The notes under the pieces are model-generated. The model was not told where the DNA came from, searched no databases, and saw only the letters and a program-made list of their open reading frames with translations. From the NCBI GenBank assembly GCA_014529385.2, contig CM043963.1:67738412-67780911 (forward strand): a stretch of 42,500 bases of DNA, written 5' to 3'. A program made the translations under genes and the position numbers. The stretch is from Adiantum capillus-veneris. Its lineage: Eukaryota > Streptophyta > Polypodiopsida > Polypodiales > Pteridaceae. The stretch's first letter is position 1, and the number at the start of each line of letters is the position of its first letter. Of this stretch, positions 1-9,558 are shown piece by piece.

Positions 1-811
1 ACGGGGTCTAATGAGCATTCAACAGACCAATGGCTTTCCTGATTCCTATTGACCAGAAGACTAAGAGGAGCAATGAGATATTAATTGAATTATTTAAATA
101 CCTCAAGCTCTCACAAAAGGGGAAAGGGGACACATGTCACAAGGCTAGCAATCATGCTTCTAATTTCCTATTGGCTAAGCCTGGCATGAGCCAATGAGGG
201 GCTAGCAAGAGGAATTAGCAAGAGGGGTCAAACCAAGAGAGAGAGGGGGCTGATTTTTGCAAGGCATTATCACACACACACTCACACAAGCTCATGTGTG
301 AAGTAAAGAAAACTATCTCCTCCTCATGCTTAATGGAAAGCTCATCATCTACTCCAAGCTTGTGAGAAGGGAGGCCTACACCAACAACTCTTGGCTTTGT
401 GATACAAATCCAACCAAGAGCCAAGCTCCAATGCATGCTCATCTCCTCTACCATGCTAATTCCTAAGCTATGCTAAGCTATTAACTATCTCCTCCTCATG
501 CTTAATGGAAAGCTCATCATCTACTCCAAGCTTGTGAGAAGGGAGGCCTACACCAACAACTCTTGGCTTTGTGATGCAAATCCAACCAAGAGCCAAGCTC
601 CAATGCATGCTCATCTCCTCTACCATGCTAATTCCTAAGCTATGATAAGCTATTAAAACTGATTATGTGAGGAGAAATACTTCTTTCTCGTAAGAATACT
701 CCTTCCTCTCCATCTACTCTCATACCTTGCTAGCTCTCACCATCTTCGAAGGTGTGTGAGGTCTTGGGTCTTAGACCGTGAGGGAATTGATGTTGTGTTT
801 TCAAGTGTAAG
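1..811 (+). mobile_element. Element B left LTR, first part (interrupted by element A)
   Basis: This stretch continues in 6816-7166 after element A is removed; the join is proved by the uninterrupted homologue at 21448-21828. It resembles the LTR of element E (for example the segments around 530-600 and 33600-33670, and the block at 745-780 against 33826-33850). The LTR start (TGTCATAA type) is not reached, so by comparison with E roughly 500 bp lie left of the window. No TATA box could be placed with confidence. It contains a 172-bp tandem duplication and a short CA-rich tract near 271-290. There is no coding region; short open frames here are chance. Confidence 0.8.
311..654. repeat. 172-bp tandem duplication in the left LTR of B
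   Basis: Positions 311-482 are repeated at 483-654 with only about two differences that I can see (gatACaaat versus gatGCaaat, and atgCtaagc versus atgAtaagc). The unit lies in U3, the promoter part of the LTR. The right LTR of B lacks it, and element E has a single related unit, so it arose after the families split. Confidence 0.92.
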
Positions 812-934
812 TGTACGGATATACGTCCTATGGGCAAGGCCACCGGCATGGCCGGACAGTGTGTACGCTAGGGGGAGGCTATAAGATAGCACGGTTGGGT
901 GGAGACTAGCACACACATTACCAGCGTCCTTTCA
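812..934 (+). repeat. Element A 5' LTR
   Basis: It starts TGTACGG and ends CCTTTCA. At 123 bp it is very short for a plant Ty3/gypsy LTR. It contains a GC-rich hairpin (CCGGC, 3-nt loop, GCCGG near 853-865) and a weak TATA-like TATAAGAT near 881. The 3' copy keeps the hairpin with a changed loop. Confidence 0.93.
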
Positions 935-935
935 C

Positions 936-947
936 TGGTATCAGAGC
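936..947 (+). promoter_or_regulatory. Element A primer-binding site (initiator Met tRNA)
   Basis: TGGTATCAGAGC starts 1 nt after the LTR. It is the perfect complement of the 3' end of plant initiator-Met tRNA, the usual primer for minus-strand synthesis in plant LTR elements. Confidence 0.93.
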
Positions 948-1683
948 TATTTTTGGGAAGAGGCTAAAAGCGGCTTGCATGTGCATGCGACCCCCTGCTT
1001 CTCTCCCACGTTTCACAGACAACGATGTCTCCGCTGTGCAACAAAAAGAAGACAGGCACAATTTTCTGTGCGAGCAACGCGTGGATAGACAGCGATAGCC
1101 GATCGCGGCCGCCCCACCTACGCCCTCCACAACGCACAACTAAGGCAAACTTGACCGACAACGCTACGACACCGAGGCTCCGAAGGCTTTTGTTGGCACC
1201 ATTGGCTACATACATAAGAAGACCTGCTTAACCCTTGCGTAAAGGAGGGTTGAACCCACCCCATGAGGGTAAGAGGACAACACTTTACCATCAAGCTATT
1301 GGCTCTTGTTGTGTATAACAAGGAAAGATAGTCTACTTGTGTTGAAAGAAAAACTATTAGGAAAGGGAAAGCTTCGAACTTCAAGGAAGTAGTTTTACCT
1401 AACCTTTTCACTTCTTGAAGGAAGTCAAGTTTTCCTCCAAAAATTCCTTTTTCCTCAAGGAGGTAGCTTCGAAGTGAAGAAAAGCCTTCACAAAAATGAC
1501 GAGTTCTTGTGAAGAATCATCAAAGGTGTTCTTACAAGGAACGACAAGTGAAGCACTCAAATTCTTACAAGGCGAGGTTCGCATGCAACACAAATCGCGG
1601 AGCATACAAAACACAAAGACATCAATTTCTCAAGGTACAAGTTGCCGTTTCTTTTTCTCTCTTTGCACTAGTGTGCGTTTACC
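948..1683 (+). other. Element A leader (untranslated), with a GC-rich inserted-looking block
   Basis: This 736-nt leader runs from the primer-binding site to the gag ATG. The part at about 1020-1230 is clearly more GC-rich than its surroundings and is adjoined by a tRNA-like segment on the opposite strand (1236-1312). Short open frames on both strands show no recognisable domain. The part at 1320-1683 is A-rich and typical of a retrotransposon leader. Confidence 0.6.
1236..1312 (-). repeat. tRNA-like (possible SINE head) sequence, antisense in the element A leader
   Basis: Read on the minus strand this segment has a Pol III A-box-like TAGCTTGATGG and a B-box-like GGTTCAACCCT about 31 nt further on, close to the spacing in tRNA genes. 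GCTT/AAGT could form a D-stem. I cannot fold a proper anticodon arm, so it is not a functional tRNA. Such a head followed by a non-tRNA body (the GC-rich block down to about 1030) is the plan of a tRNA-derived SINE. I could not define its 3' tail or target duplication. Confidence 0.45.
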
Positions 1684-2812
1684 ATGTCCAGTGAGGATAT
1701 CCCACCTACATGCACGTTTGATTTTGAGCACGTAGACCAAAATCAAGGCACCACGGGTGTTGCTGACACTAATATGCATGATGATGATGATCTAGAAGAT
1801 CACGGGCTTGTAGATATGGCTTCTTTCAAGACTTTGGAACATCGCCAAAGCGTACTTGAAAGAAAACTCTCTGTACTCAATGCAAATCTTACCAATCTTA
1901 CAGAGTTACTTGTGAAATTTATGAATTCACAGACCACTCAAGGAGCCACAAGTGGCACGGTTCAAGGGAACCAAGCATGCACGACTCAAGGAGTCCAAGG
2001 AACAAGTGCCACAGAAGATGCAGAAGGTAGCAATGCATTACTTAAGAATATCACCATTCCTAAGTTTCACGGCGAAGAGCGTGATCGCAACAAGGATGCG
2101 GTCAATACGTCTTACACAAATGGAGTGATATTCATAGATTGAGACACACCCCGGATATAAAGACGGCTGTGGAAACAAGTCTATCTCTTAAAGGCAAGGC
2201 CTATAACTGGTGGATGACATTTCCAATAGATGCTCGTCCTCCGTCTTGGGCTGTGTTTCAAGCTTCTTTCTCCAAAGAGTTTTTGGACTCCAATGAAGAA
2301 GATAAGAATTGGTTAGCATGGGATGCATCCCGTATGTCTGGCCTCTCTCTCACACAGTACCTTTCAAAGTATCGGGAAATCATATTAAAACTAGAAGGTC
2401 TAGATGAATTTCAAAAGATACGAGGTTTTAATAGGGGTCTTGACAAAGACTATCGTCTTCATGTCAAGACCCAACATCCAAAAACTTTGGAAGAAGCCAT
2501 TAGTCATGAACAAAGATAGGATAATGACCAAGAGAGGAAAGGAAATGTTTCCTACTCTAAGAATAATTTTGCTAAGAGCAATGTGGCTAAGAGCCAATGG
2601 TGAGGTAGATCTCCCACACGTTCCAAGAGGAATAAGAGACAATCTACCTCTCCACCCCATAGGAGGCTAAGAAGACTAAGAAATCACGAGATGCTCCACG
2701 TGGGTCTCTCAGCACTGCTGATTTTGAGCGTGCAAAGAAACACAATTTGTGTTTTAGATGTCTTTCGGACCAAAATAACAAGAAAGATTGTCCTCTTTTG
2801 CAAGGAAAATAA
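1684..2812 (+). pseudogene. gag: Element A gag (broken)
   Basis: Gag forms the virus-like particle and binds genomic RNA. The chosen ATG at 1684 begins an acidic N-terminal region with a heptad-like stretch (residues about 45-80) that may be a coiled coil. A frameshift at about 2135 moves the retrotransposon-gag core into the frame starting 2139; there YNWW and the helix-rich segment to about 2519 are typical of Retrotrans_gag. A TAG at 2517 and another frameshift follow. The zinc knuckle lies at about 2750-2793 with Cys-X2-Cys-X4-Asn-X4-Cys: the His ligand has become Asn. A TAA at 2810 then separates gag from protease, which lies in the same frame, so the ancestor probably had one continuous Gag-Pro-Pol reading frame. 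Confidence 0.85.
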
Positions 2813-2818
2813 AAGGCC

Positions 2819-3682
2819 ATGCACACGGTGCAACACCTCAAGTTAGATTCATCTCCTAAATATTGTGCTGTAGAGGTTCTTCATATGAAAGAAAAGCACA
2901 AGTGTTGTGTGACTGCTTCAATGTGGCAACCCATCTTTGGCCCCCATGATTTGATTCGCATGCATGGCACTATTAATGGACAATGTGTTCGTATCTTAGT
3001 GGATGATGGTGCAACTCATAACTTCTTGAACTATAAGCTAGTCAAGAAATTGAAGCTTACACAGACTCCCTGCTCTCACAAGTATGTGGTGGAGCAGATG
3101 TCTGGGAATGATAAAGAAGTATGGGACACAGTAGTTCAAGGGGTTGAGCTTATTGTTCAAGATCATACGATGACCCTTGACTTCCAAGTTATGAACATGG
3201 ACCGTATTGATGTAGTTTTAGGACAGGAGTGGCTGCATGGTTTAGGAAACACATTGCACACTAGTTATGAACACAACTCCTTATCCTTTATGGCCAATGG
3301 TAAACATGTGCTTTTTATTGGTGAGAAAAATATACCATTTGCACCTCTTATATGTACAGCCGAGCTTTCTATTTTGCAAAAAGGAAATTTAATAGATGAA
3401 GTCTTTTTGTGTTACTGCTTGTCTCTGAGTCTTGTGAATTCTCAAGAGCAAAGTGTGGTGAACTCTAGTAATGGTATGCAAAGTGCAATGAATTCTAATA
3501 ATGGTATGCAAAGTGCAATGAATTCTAATAATGGTATGCAAAGTACAATGAATTCTAGTAATGGTATGCAAAGTGCAATGAATTCTACTGATAAACAAAG
3601 TGTTAACAAATCTAACAAGCAAAGTGCTCTCAATTTTAATTTTATAGAGCAACTTGCAACTGTCGTAAAACAAACATTATAG
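2819..3682 (+). pseudogene. pro: Element A aspartic protease and repeat-bearing linker
   Basis: A retropepsin-type domain that would cut the Gag-Pol polyprotein. The active-site region reads ILVDDGATHNF at about residue 60, so Asp-Asp-Gly replaces the usual Asp-(Ser/Thr)-Gly. The second hallmark, VVLGQEWL, follows about 70 residues later, as is usual for plant chromoviruses. The C-terminal third is a Ser/Asn/Met/Gln-rich linker built from a 10-residue repeat. This frame is open for 287 codons and ends in TAG at 3680. A frameshift lies between here and the RT at about 3700-3840. Confidence 0.88.
3461..3580 (+). repeat. Four 30-bp in-frame tandem repeats (NSNNGMQSAM units)
   Basis: Units occupy 3461-3490, 3491-3520, 3521-3550 and 3551-3580, with a degenerate fifth to about 3600. 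Each encodes a 10-residue unit close to NSNNGMQSAM. Copies differ by one or two bases. They sit between the protease and RT domains. Confidence 0.95.
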
Positions 3683-3840
3683 GAATTACAAGATTCTCCA
3701 TGCTAGCATAACTCTAGTTTACTTTCTCCTTTGCACGGCAATAGCTGACTCACTTACTCACGAAGTATAGTGATGTGTTCTCAAGTGATTTACCACCGGG
3801 TTTACTCCCTACACGTGATGTGTAGCATAGCATAGATGTC

Positions 3841-5124
3841 TTGCCAGGCACTAGACCGGTGAGTAAACCACCTTATCGTATGAGTGCTAAAGAAGCCAAG
3901 GAGGTTGAGAGTCATTTGGTTGACTACCTCGCTCGTGGTTTCATTAGACCTAGCACTTCGCCTTGGGCATCACCAATTCTATTGATAAAAAAGAAATATT
4001 GTGCTATGCGTATGTGCGTAGATTATCGCGGATTAAATGCGATAACCATCAAGAACAAGTATTCTCTGCCTCGAGTGGATGAGTTGTTTGATCAACTCCA
4101 CGGGGCAAGATACTATACAAAGATAGATCTTCGTTCAGGATACCACCAGGTATGTATCCTACTGCAAGATATCTCGAAAACTTCCTTTAGAGCACGGTTC
4201 GGGCATTTTGAATTTTTGGTTATGCCTTTTGGTCTAACCAATGCTCCACGTACATTTATGACACTCATGGATAGTGTCTTACGTACCTATCTTGGAAAAT
4301 TTGTTGTGGTTTTCCTTGGTGATATTCTCATTTACAATAAGACTGAAGATGAGCACATAGAACACTTACGATGAGTGTTTGAACAGCTACAAGCTCACGC
4401 GTTGTATGCTAGGCAAAGCAAGTGTGATTTCTTTAAAGCAGAGATACATTATCTCGGTCATGTGATCTCTTATTTTGGCATCAAGATGGACACTGACAAG
4501 GTCTCTGCCATTCTTCGATGGCCACATCCCAACATGATTGAGGAGCTTCAAATATTTTTAGGCATGGCTAGATTTTATCGATAGTATATCCGTGACTATG
4601 CCAAAATCACTGTTCCTATGACAGATCAACTTAAAGCAAAAGGTACGACCTTTTCTTGGGAAGAAGCCCAAAAACACAGTTTTGAACAGCTCAAGGTAGC
4701 TATAGCCACTGCTCCCATCCTAGCAATCGTCGACCCACTTAAGCCGTTTGTGGTAGACACTGATGCTAGTGATAAAGCCATCGGTGCGGTACTTCTCCAA
4801 GGGAAGACCTATAGCCTTTGAAAGTAAAAAGTTAGATAGAGCTCAACAGAATTATTCTGTCTATGAGAGAGAGCTCTATACCATAATTCACGCTTTACGA
4901 AAGTGGCGACACTATTTATATGTGCCGAGTTTGAAGTAGTTTTTGACCATGAGAGTATCAAATGGTTTACTACTCAAATAGACTTGAAGTTCCGTAAAGC
5001 TAGATGGGCAGGAATCCTTCAAGATTTTGATTGTAAGCTACGATATCGCAAAGGGCGATATAATGTAGTAGCGGATGCACTAAGTCGGATGCCTCAATTA
5101 ATCCACCTGCTTTCACGGAACTAA
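3841..5124 (+). pseudogene. pol: Element A reverse transcriptase and RNase H (broken)
   Basis: RT begins with the usual chromovirus lead-in (KPPYRMS, then [10 protein letters not shown]). Motif A is [10 protein letters not shown] near residue 100 of the first open frame, so the first catalytic Asp is present. The B motif FGLTNAP is present. The YxDD box reads [10 protein letters not shown]: the first Asp of the pair is Gly, which should abolish polymerase activity. In-frame stops lie at 4372 (TGA) and 4582 (TAG), and a frameshift occurs near 4805. RNase H follows with DTDASDKAIGAVL, then a second frameshift near 4930, and ends with the typical RKGRYNVVADALSRM at about 5050-5090. Confidence 0.9.
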
Positions 5125-5183
5125 AGAGTGGATTTTTGGAGTCATTACGTGGCAAGTGTGCACAAGATCAATCATATTCTTAA

Positions 5184-6692
5184 GTGTGGAGTGCAGTTTT
5201 AAAAAGGGATCCCTCACATTCACATGTCTCTGAACAGCCAGATCAACATGTCTCTGCACACGCAGATAGAAACTCCAACACACAGAGCTCCACCCCTACT
5301 CAGAAAGAGCTTAAGCGATGGAAGAATTTTTCCATTGATGATTGCTACTTACTCCACAAAGGTAGAGTATTTATGCCAAAGGAATCAGACACTAGGCGCC
5401 AAATCTTATTTGAGTGTCACGATAGTCCAAGTGCTGATCATCCAAGTATCCGTAAGACGTATGCCTTAGTTTGATGGCAATTTTATTGGACGGGCTTACA
5501 TCATAATGTTCAAGAGTACGTACTAAACTGCCAGCAGTGCCAAGTTAATAAGGCAGAGCGCCTCAAGGTAGGTGGCCTTTTACATCCTTTAGAGATTCCA
5601 CAAGGTAAGTGGGAGAGTATCTCTATGGATTTTGTAGTAGGACTACCTACTACAAATCATGGCCATGATGCCATTTGGGTAATTGTAGACCGTCTCACAA
5701 AGATGGGTCAATTCATTCCCACTAAGACTACGGTTAAGACACCGGAAGTAGCAGGGCTATTTGTAGAGCATATATATAAACTCTATAGTCTTCCAGCTAG
5801 TATCATTAGTAACAAAGATCGAAATTTTGATAATCACTTATGGAGAGCTATGTTCCAAAAGTTGGAAACTAAACTTAATCTAAGTACGGTTGATCATCCA
5901 AAAACGGATGGTCAAAAAGAAACAGTTAATCAAGTGCTATAGGATATGGTACGAGCATACATTAGCAAGAAGCAAACCAATTGGGAAGACTACTTACCTA
6001 TATTGGAATTTTCTTATAATAGTTAAAAGCAAGTGACTACAAGGTTTAGTCCATTTATGCTTTTGTATGGATTTCAACCTAGATCAACCGTTACGGTGGG
6101 GTTGGCTAAGGAGAAGATACAACAAGCGAAGGATTTTCTCCAAGACCATTTTGACATGCTTCGAGTTGCTCGACAGAATGTTAAGCAAGCTAGATCGATA
6201 TAAGAAGTACGCAGATGAGCATCAACGTCTTGCTACTTTCGAAGAAGGAGATAAGGTTTTCCTCAAAGTTTCGGAGCATTCAGAAAGTCTGAAGACGTGA
6301 AAAGTTGCTAAACTTTCACCACGCTATTGTGGACCGTTTACCATTCTCAAACGTATAGGTCAAGTAGTCTATAAGTTAGCTCTTCCAGAGCACTCACGAG
6401 TTCATCTTGTTTTTCATGTTAGCCGTTTACGAAAACAGCTAGGACAGAATAATAATTCATTGACACAGGTGTGTTGGTTGACCTTATCGCACCGCCAAGC
6501 ATTTCTCATGAGCCTGAAAAGATTTTGGATTCTCATGAGCTTTGCACCAGACATCATGTCAGACGACAGGTGTTGGTAAAATGGCTAGATAGACCTGAAG
6601 AAGGTTTTACATGGGAGAATGTCTCCGCACTTAAGAAATGTTTTTCTACGTTCGTTTTCGAGGACGAAAACGATTCTCCAAGGGGGAGCTAA
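5184..6692 (+). pseudogene. int: Element A integrase and C-terminal chromodomain (broken)
   Basis: Integrase would insert the cDNA into chromatin. The HHCC zinc finger is present (ECHDS..ADH..NCQQCQ, about 5420-5545) but interrupted by TGA at 5472. In the DDE core, the first Asp is in SMDFVVGLP and the Glu in GQKETVNQ, but the middle motif is SNKDRNF where SDRD is usual, so the second catalytic Asp appears replaced by Asn. Stops occur at about 5941, 6025 and 6298. A GPF/Y module (CGPFTILKRIG) precedes a chromodomain at about 6510-6660 (EKILDSHELCTR, RQVLVKW, FTWENV). The coding frame ends with TAA at 6690, touching the 3' LTR. Confidence 0.9.
6680..6692 (+). promoter_or_regulatory. Element A polypurine tract
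   Basis: AAGGGGGAGC lies immediately before the 3' LTR and overlaps the last codons of pol. It would prime plus-strand synthesis. Confidence 0.88.
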
Positions 6693-6815
6693 TGTAAGGA
6701 CATGGGTCCTATGGGCAAGGCCACCGGCACGGCCGGACAGTGTGTACGCTACGGGGAGGCTATAAGATAGCACGGTTGGGTGGAGACTAGCACATGCATT
6801 ACCACCACCCTTTCA
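6693..6815 (+). repeat. Element A 3' LTR
   Basis: 123 bp, TGTAAGG to CCTTTCA, the same length as the 5' copy and colinear with it. It is followed by the target duplication GTAAG at 6816-6820. Confidence 0.94.
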
Positions 6816-7166
6816 GTAAGCTTGGTGCTTGAAGCTTCCATCTTCATTACACTAGCAAGTTATTGAAGGAACGTGAAGTATTGTATTGTAAAATGTCTCC
6901 CTTGATGGGGGGAAACCTATAATACAAAGCCTTTTGGAGGGGGGACCGGCTCCACGTAAATCCGTTCCTCAACTGTTGTCAATAGCTTAATTTCTCTCTC
7001 GTTTTGAAGTATTGTTCATGCCTATCTAACTAGGTGTTATGCTTTTGTTACTCTCTCCAACCAAGCACTCTTGCTATGCTCATTACAAATCTGTTCTTAA
7101 TGAAATGCTCACTATGTCTATGTTATTTTCCACTACACACAAGTTACTAGACCATTAAATGTTTCA
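6816..7166 (+). mobile_element. Element B left LTR, second part (R/U5)
   Basis: It continues the LTR interrupted at 811 and matches 21484-21828 closely, including the GGGGGGACCGGCTCC block and the end in TTTCA. It contains a foldable segment 6878-6925 (GTATTGTA pairing with TATAATAC) also found in element E. Confidence 0.88.
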
Positions 7167-7167
7167 T

Positions 7168-7179
7168 TGGTATCAAAGC
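7168..7179 (+). promoter_or_regulatory. Element B primer-binding site
   Basis: TGGTATCAAAGC starts 1 nt after the LTR and matches the initiator-Met complement with one mismatch (A for G). Confidence 0.85.
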
Positions 7180-7581
7180 ACAAGGTTTCTCTTTTCTTGC
7201 TCAAGAAGAGAGTTCCTCAATCTAGCTATAAATGGTTGGTATTATTGATTGCAATTGAGTAAGTAGAATAGGGATTTTTCAGCCTTGCAGTGCGCCTGCT
7301 TCGTGTAGATAACAGGGCATCACCATCGCGAGCTGTGGTCTTAATAGTGGACTCCTATGGGGCTTGCCTATGGCTTAACCACTATTGAGCTATTAGAAGC
7401 TTGACAGGAGCCGGTGCTATTTTGGTGGTGAAAGACCCTCTCTTCTACTGCTTGCAATTAATGATATTCGAGCCATGGGTACAGGAGCTTGAGTGCTTTT
7501 CTAAAGGGGTTAAGAGGAGTAGCAACTAGGGCTTGAAGTGCCAAAGTACACTTAAAAATTTTACACCTAAAAGTTGTTAGA
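7180..7581 (+). other. Element B leader with a conserved hairpin
   Basis: An untranslated leader of about 400 nt, the same length as that of element E (34248-34648). Arms 7340-7350 and 7379-7389 can form an 11-bp stem with one G-U pair. E keeps the stem with a compensatory change, so an RNA role such as packaging or dimerisation is plausible (inference). No other structure was recognised. Confidence 0.65.
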
Positions 7582-9090
7582 ATGGCTGACAATAGTAAAG
7601 AGAATGAAATTAATGTTGATAGCTTTGATTTTGCTAATGAACAGGCTACTAATGATGCCCCTATGCTTGTCAATTACCTTGTTACTAGGCTTCAACAAGC
7701 CATGGGCAATCCATCCCTCCAAAATGAAGTGTAACGGAAGCTACGTGCTCATGGGATTCTCTAAACTCCCCACCAAGAAGTGAGAGTACCTAGGAATCCT
7801 CCTTGTGAGACTTCCAAAAGAGGCCTCTCTCCGATAAGGGAATAAGAAGAAGATCCGTATGAAGGGCTCAAAAATCTACTACTTGACGAGTTGACACATC
7901 TCCTTCCCAAAGGAGAACTCAAGTTTCAATGGTAGAGCCCCCACCGAAAGAACAAGAAAGAAATGAGTCTCTTGCCACCACAGCGGAGATGGCTCCAGGA
8001 AGACGGCAGGCAAAACGCTCTCCAACACCCCCTAAACGGAGAAGACCATCACACACTTCTCTACACCATAATTCAAAGAGGGACAAGAGAAAACAAGAGA
8101 ATAAAAAGGCAAGAAAGAGGTCACCCTCTTCTCCATCTTCTTCATCCTCTTCCTCTTATGAAGAAAGTGATGGTGCAAACAAGGAGGAACCAGGGAAGAA
8201 AGGTAAGAAAGAGGTCACCCTCTTCTCCATCCTCCTCAAATTCTTCCTCTTCTGAAGAAAGTGATGGTGCAACTCTTGAACCACCTAAAAGAAGAAGCCA
8301 TAGGAAATCCTATGTTGCATGGAAGAGGTCGTCCAAACTCAAAAAGTTCAAAGAGGGAGGAAACAACATCTCTTTCCTTACCTACAATGGCACCTTTGGT
8401 GCTACGACCAAAGTCTTGGCCTTCATCCAACAATTCGATGCGATGTTTGGAGATGAGGGCTTCACAGAGTCCTCTAAGCTACGCCATATAGCTATGCATT
8501 TTTAAAAGTCTGCCAGGCAATGGTGGTCTAGCCTACGAGAAAATGGTGAAGCTCCACGAACATGGAAAGCTTTAAGAGCTTCCATCATGAAGCACTTTCT
8601 GGCTATCGATGCCAGAGACAAAGTACTCACCGAATGGGGAAGCTTGAAGCTCTCTCCCTACAAATCTATCCACAAATATGTAGACAAGTTTTGGGACTTA
8701 CATCTCAAAGCCACTGTCTTCAAAATGATGGATTTTGGAGAGCAAAAACAAAAATTTTGTGCCGGTTTAACTGAAGCTATGGCGGAGTATGTCAACTCCC
8801 AAAGGCCACACACCATATGGAGTATCTGTGGTCATACACCATACCGTGGTGGCTTCACAAATTAATTTCTAACAAGGGGCTAAGAGAAATCTTAAGCCCA
8901 TGGAGAACAAGGACCGTAATAATGAGCCTAAGGGGAAGAACCATATCCAAAAGTCTCCCAAAGGCAACGCCAACATCAACAAAGCTAAGGAGAAGGGATT
9001 TTATAAAGACCAAAATAAACTCTCTACTGAAGAGCTTGAGCGTTATCGTAAAGATAAACGTTATTTCAAGTGCGGGGAGCAAGGGCATGC
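7582..9090 (+). pseudogene. gag: Element B gag with basic/serine-rich N-terminal region (broken)
   Basis: The ATG at 7582 matches the gag start of E (MADN...). After 50 codons a TAA at 7732 stops the frame. Next comes an Arg/Lys/Ser/Pro-rich region (about 7950-8270) with poly-Ser runs; a 94-bp direct duplication within it shifts the frame. The Retrotrans_gag core runs about 8370-8800 with VLAFIQQFD, QWWSSLR and IHKYVDKFWDL, interrupted by TAA at 8503 where E has CAA. Another frameshift lies near 8870. The zinc knuckle near 9062-9090 reads YFKCGEQGH, the first Cys being Tyr, and its last part is deleted. Confidence 0.85.
8111..8275 (+). repeat. 94-bp direct duplication in B gag
   Basis: The segment starting AAGAAAGAGGTCACCC at 8111 recurs at 8205. 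Because 94 is not a multiple of 3, the downstream gag lies in a different frame from the upstream part. Confidence 0.88.
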
Positions 9091-9558
9091 TTATCATGCT
9101 CACAATTTCATATCCACAGAGTTGGCCACCAAGCTAGGCATCCAAGCCTATGAGATGGGAGATGTCCTACCTGCCGATGGTGCTTTCAAGGGTCAAGAAG
9201 CCTCAAACACTCCCTTAATTGGGAAATTGAGGCTCCATGTCCAAAGCTATGTGGACAAGGAGGATTTCTTTATCTCTGCTCTCAAGCAAGAGGATATAAT
9301 CCTTGGGGCACCATGGTTGATTGCTTGGCTACCAATGGTAAATTCCTTGAAAGGAAAATCTACTTTAGGTTCAAGGAAAAATACATGTACATAGATGCTA
9401 AGGAGTTAGGTAACACCCTACCCATTGTACATAAGCGAGCTTTCAATAATTCAATAAAGAGCTTTATTTCCGTGTACATGATTTTTGTTAAAGATTCTCA
9501 AAATGAGCCTAATGCTTTAGCAAAAGAAAATATAAACAATCACAAGGAATTAGAGTAA
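9090..9558 (+). pseudogene. pro: Element B protease remnant, catalytic part deleted
   Basis: The zinc-knuckle coding sequence runs straight into AHNFISTELATKLG, which in E lies just after the protease active site. About 157 bp present in E (35961-36125) are missing, including the catalytic Asp. Microhomology catgct flanks the join near 9086-9102. The second protease hallmark IILGAPWL is kept at about 9297-9320. A stop at 9556 separates this from the RT frame. Confidence 0.82.

Larger units (their letters stand above)
812..6815 (+). mobile_element. Element A: 6.0-kb chromovirus with 123-bp LTRs
   Basis: A complete but decayed Ty3/gypsy element. The order is 5' LTR 812-934, initiator-Met type primer-binding site, leader, gag, protease, RT, RNase H, integrase, chromodomain, polypurine tract and 3' LTR 6693-6815. 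Both LTRs begin TG and end CA. Target duplication GTAAG is present at 807-811 and 6816-6820, and the unoccupied target exists as a paralogue with GTAAG at 21479-21483. The insertion lies in the left LTR of element B. The two LTRs differ at about 11 of 123 positions by eye, so the insertion is not recent. Several stops and frameshifts, and replaced catalytic residues, make it non-autonomous now. Confidence 0.95.

Noticed and set aside
1230-1312. A functional tRNA gene on the minus strand
   Set aside because: A- and B-box-like motifs exist but no proper anticodon arm or acceptor stem can be folded.
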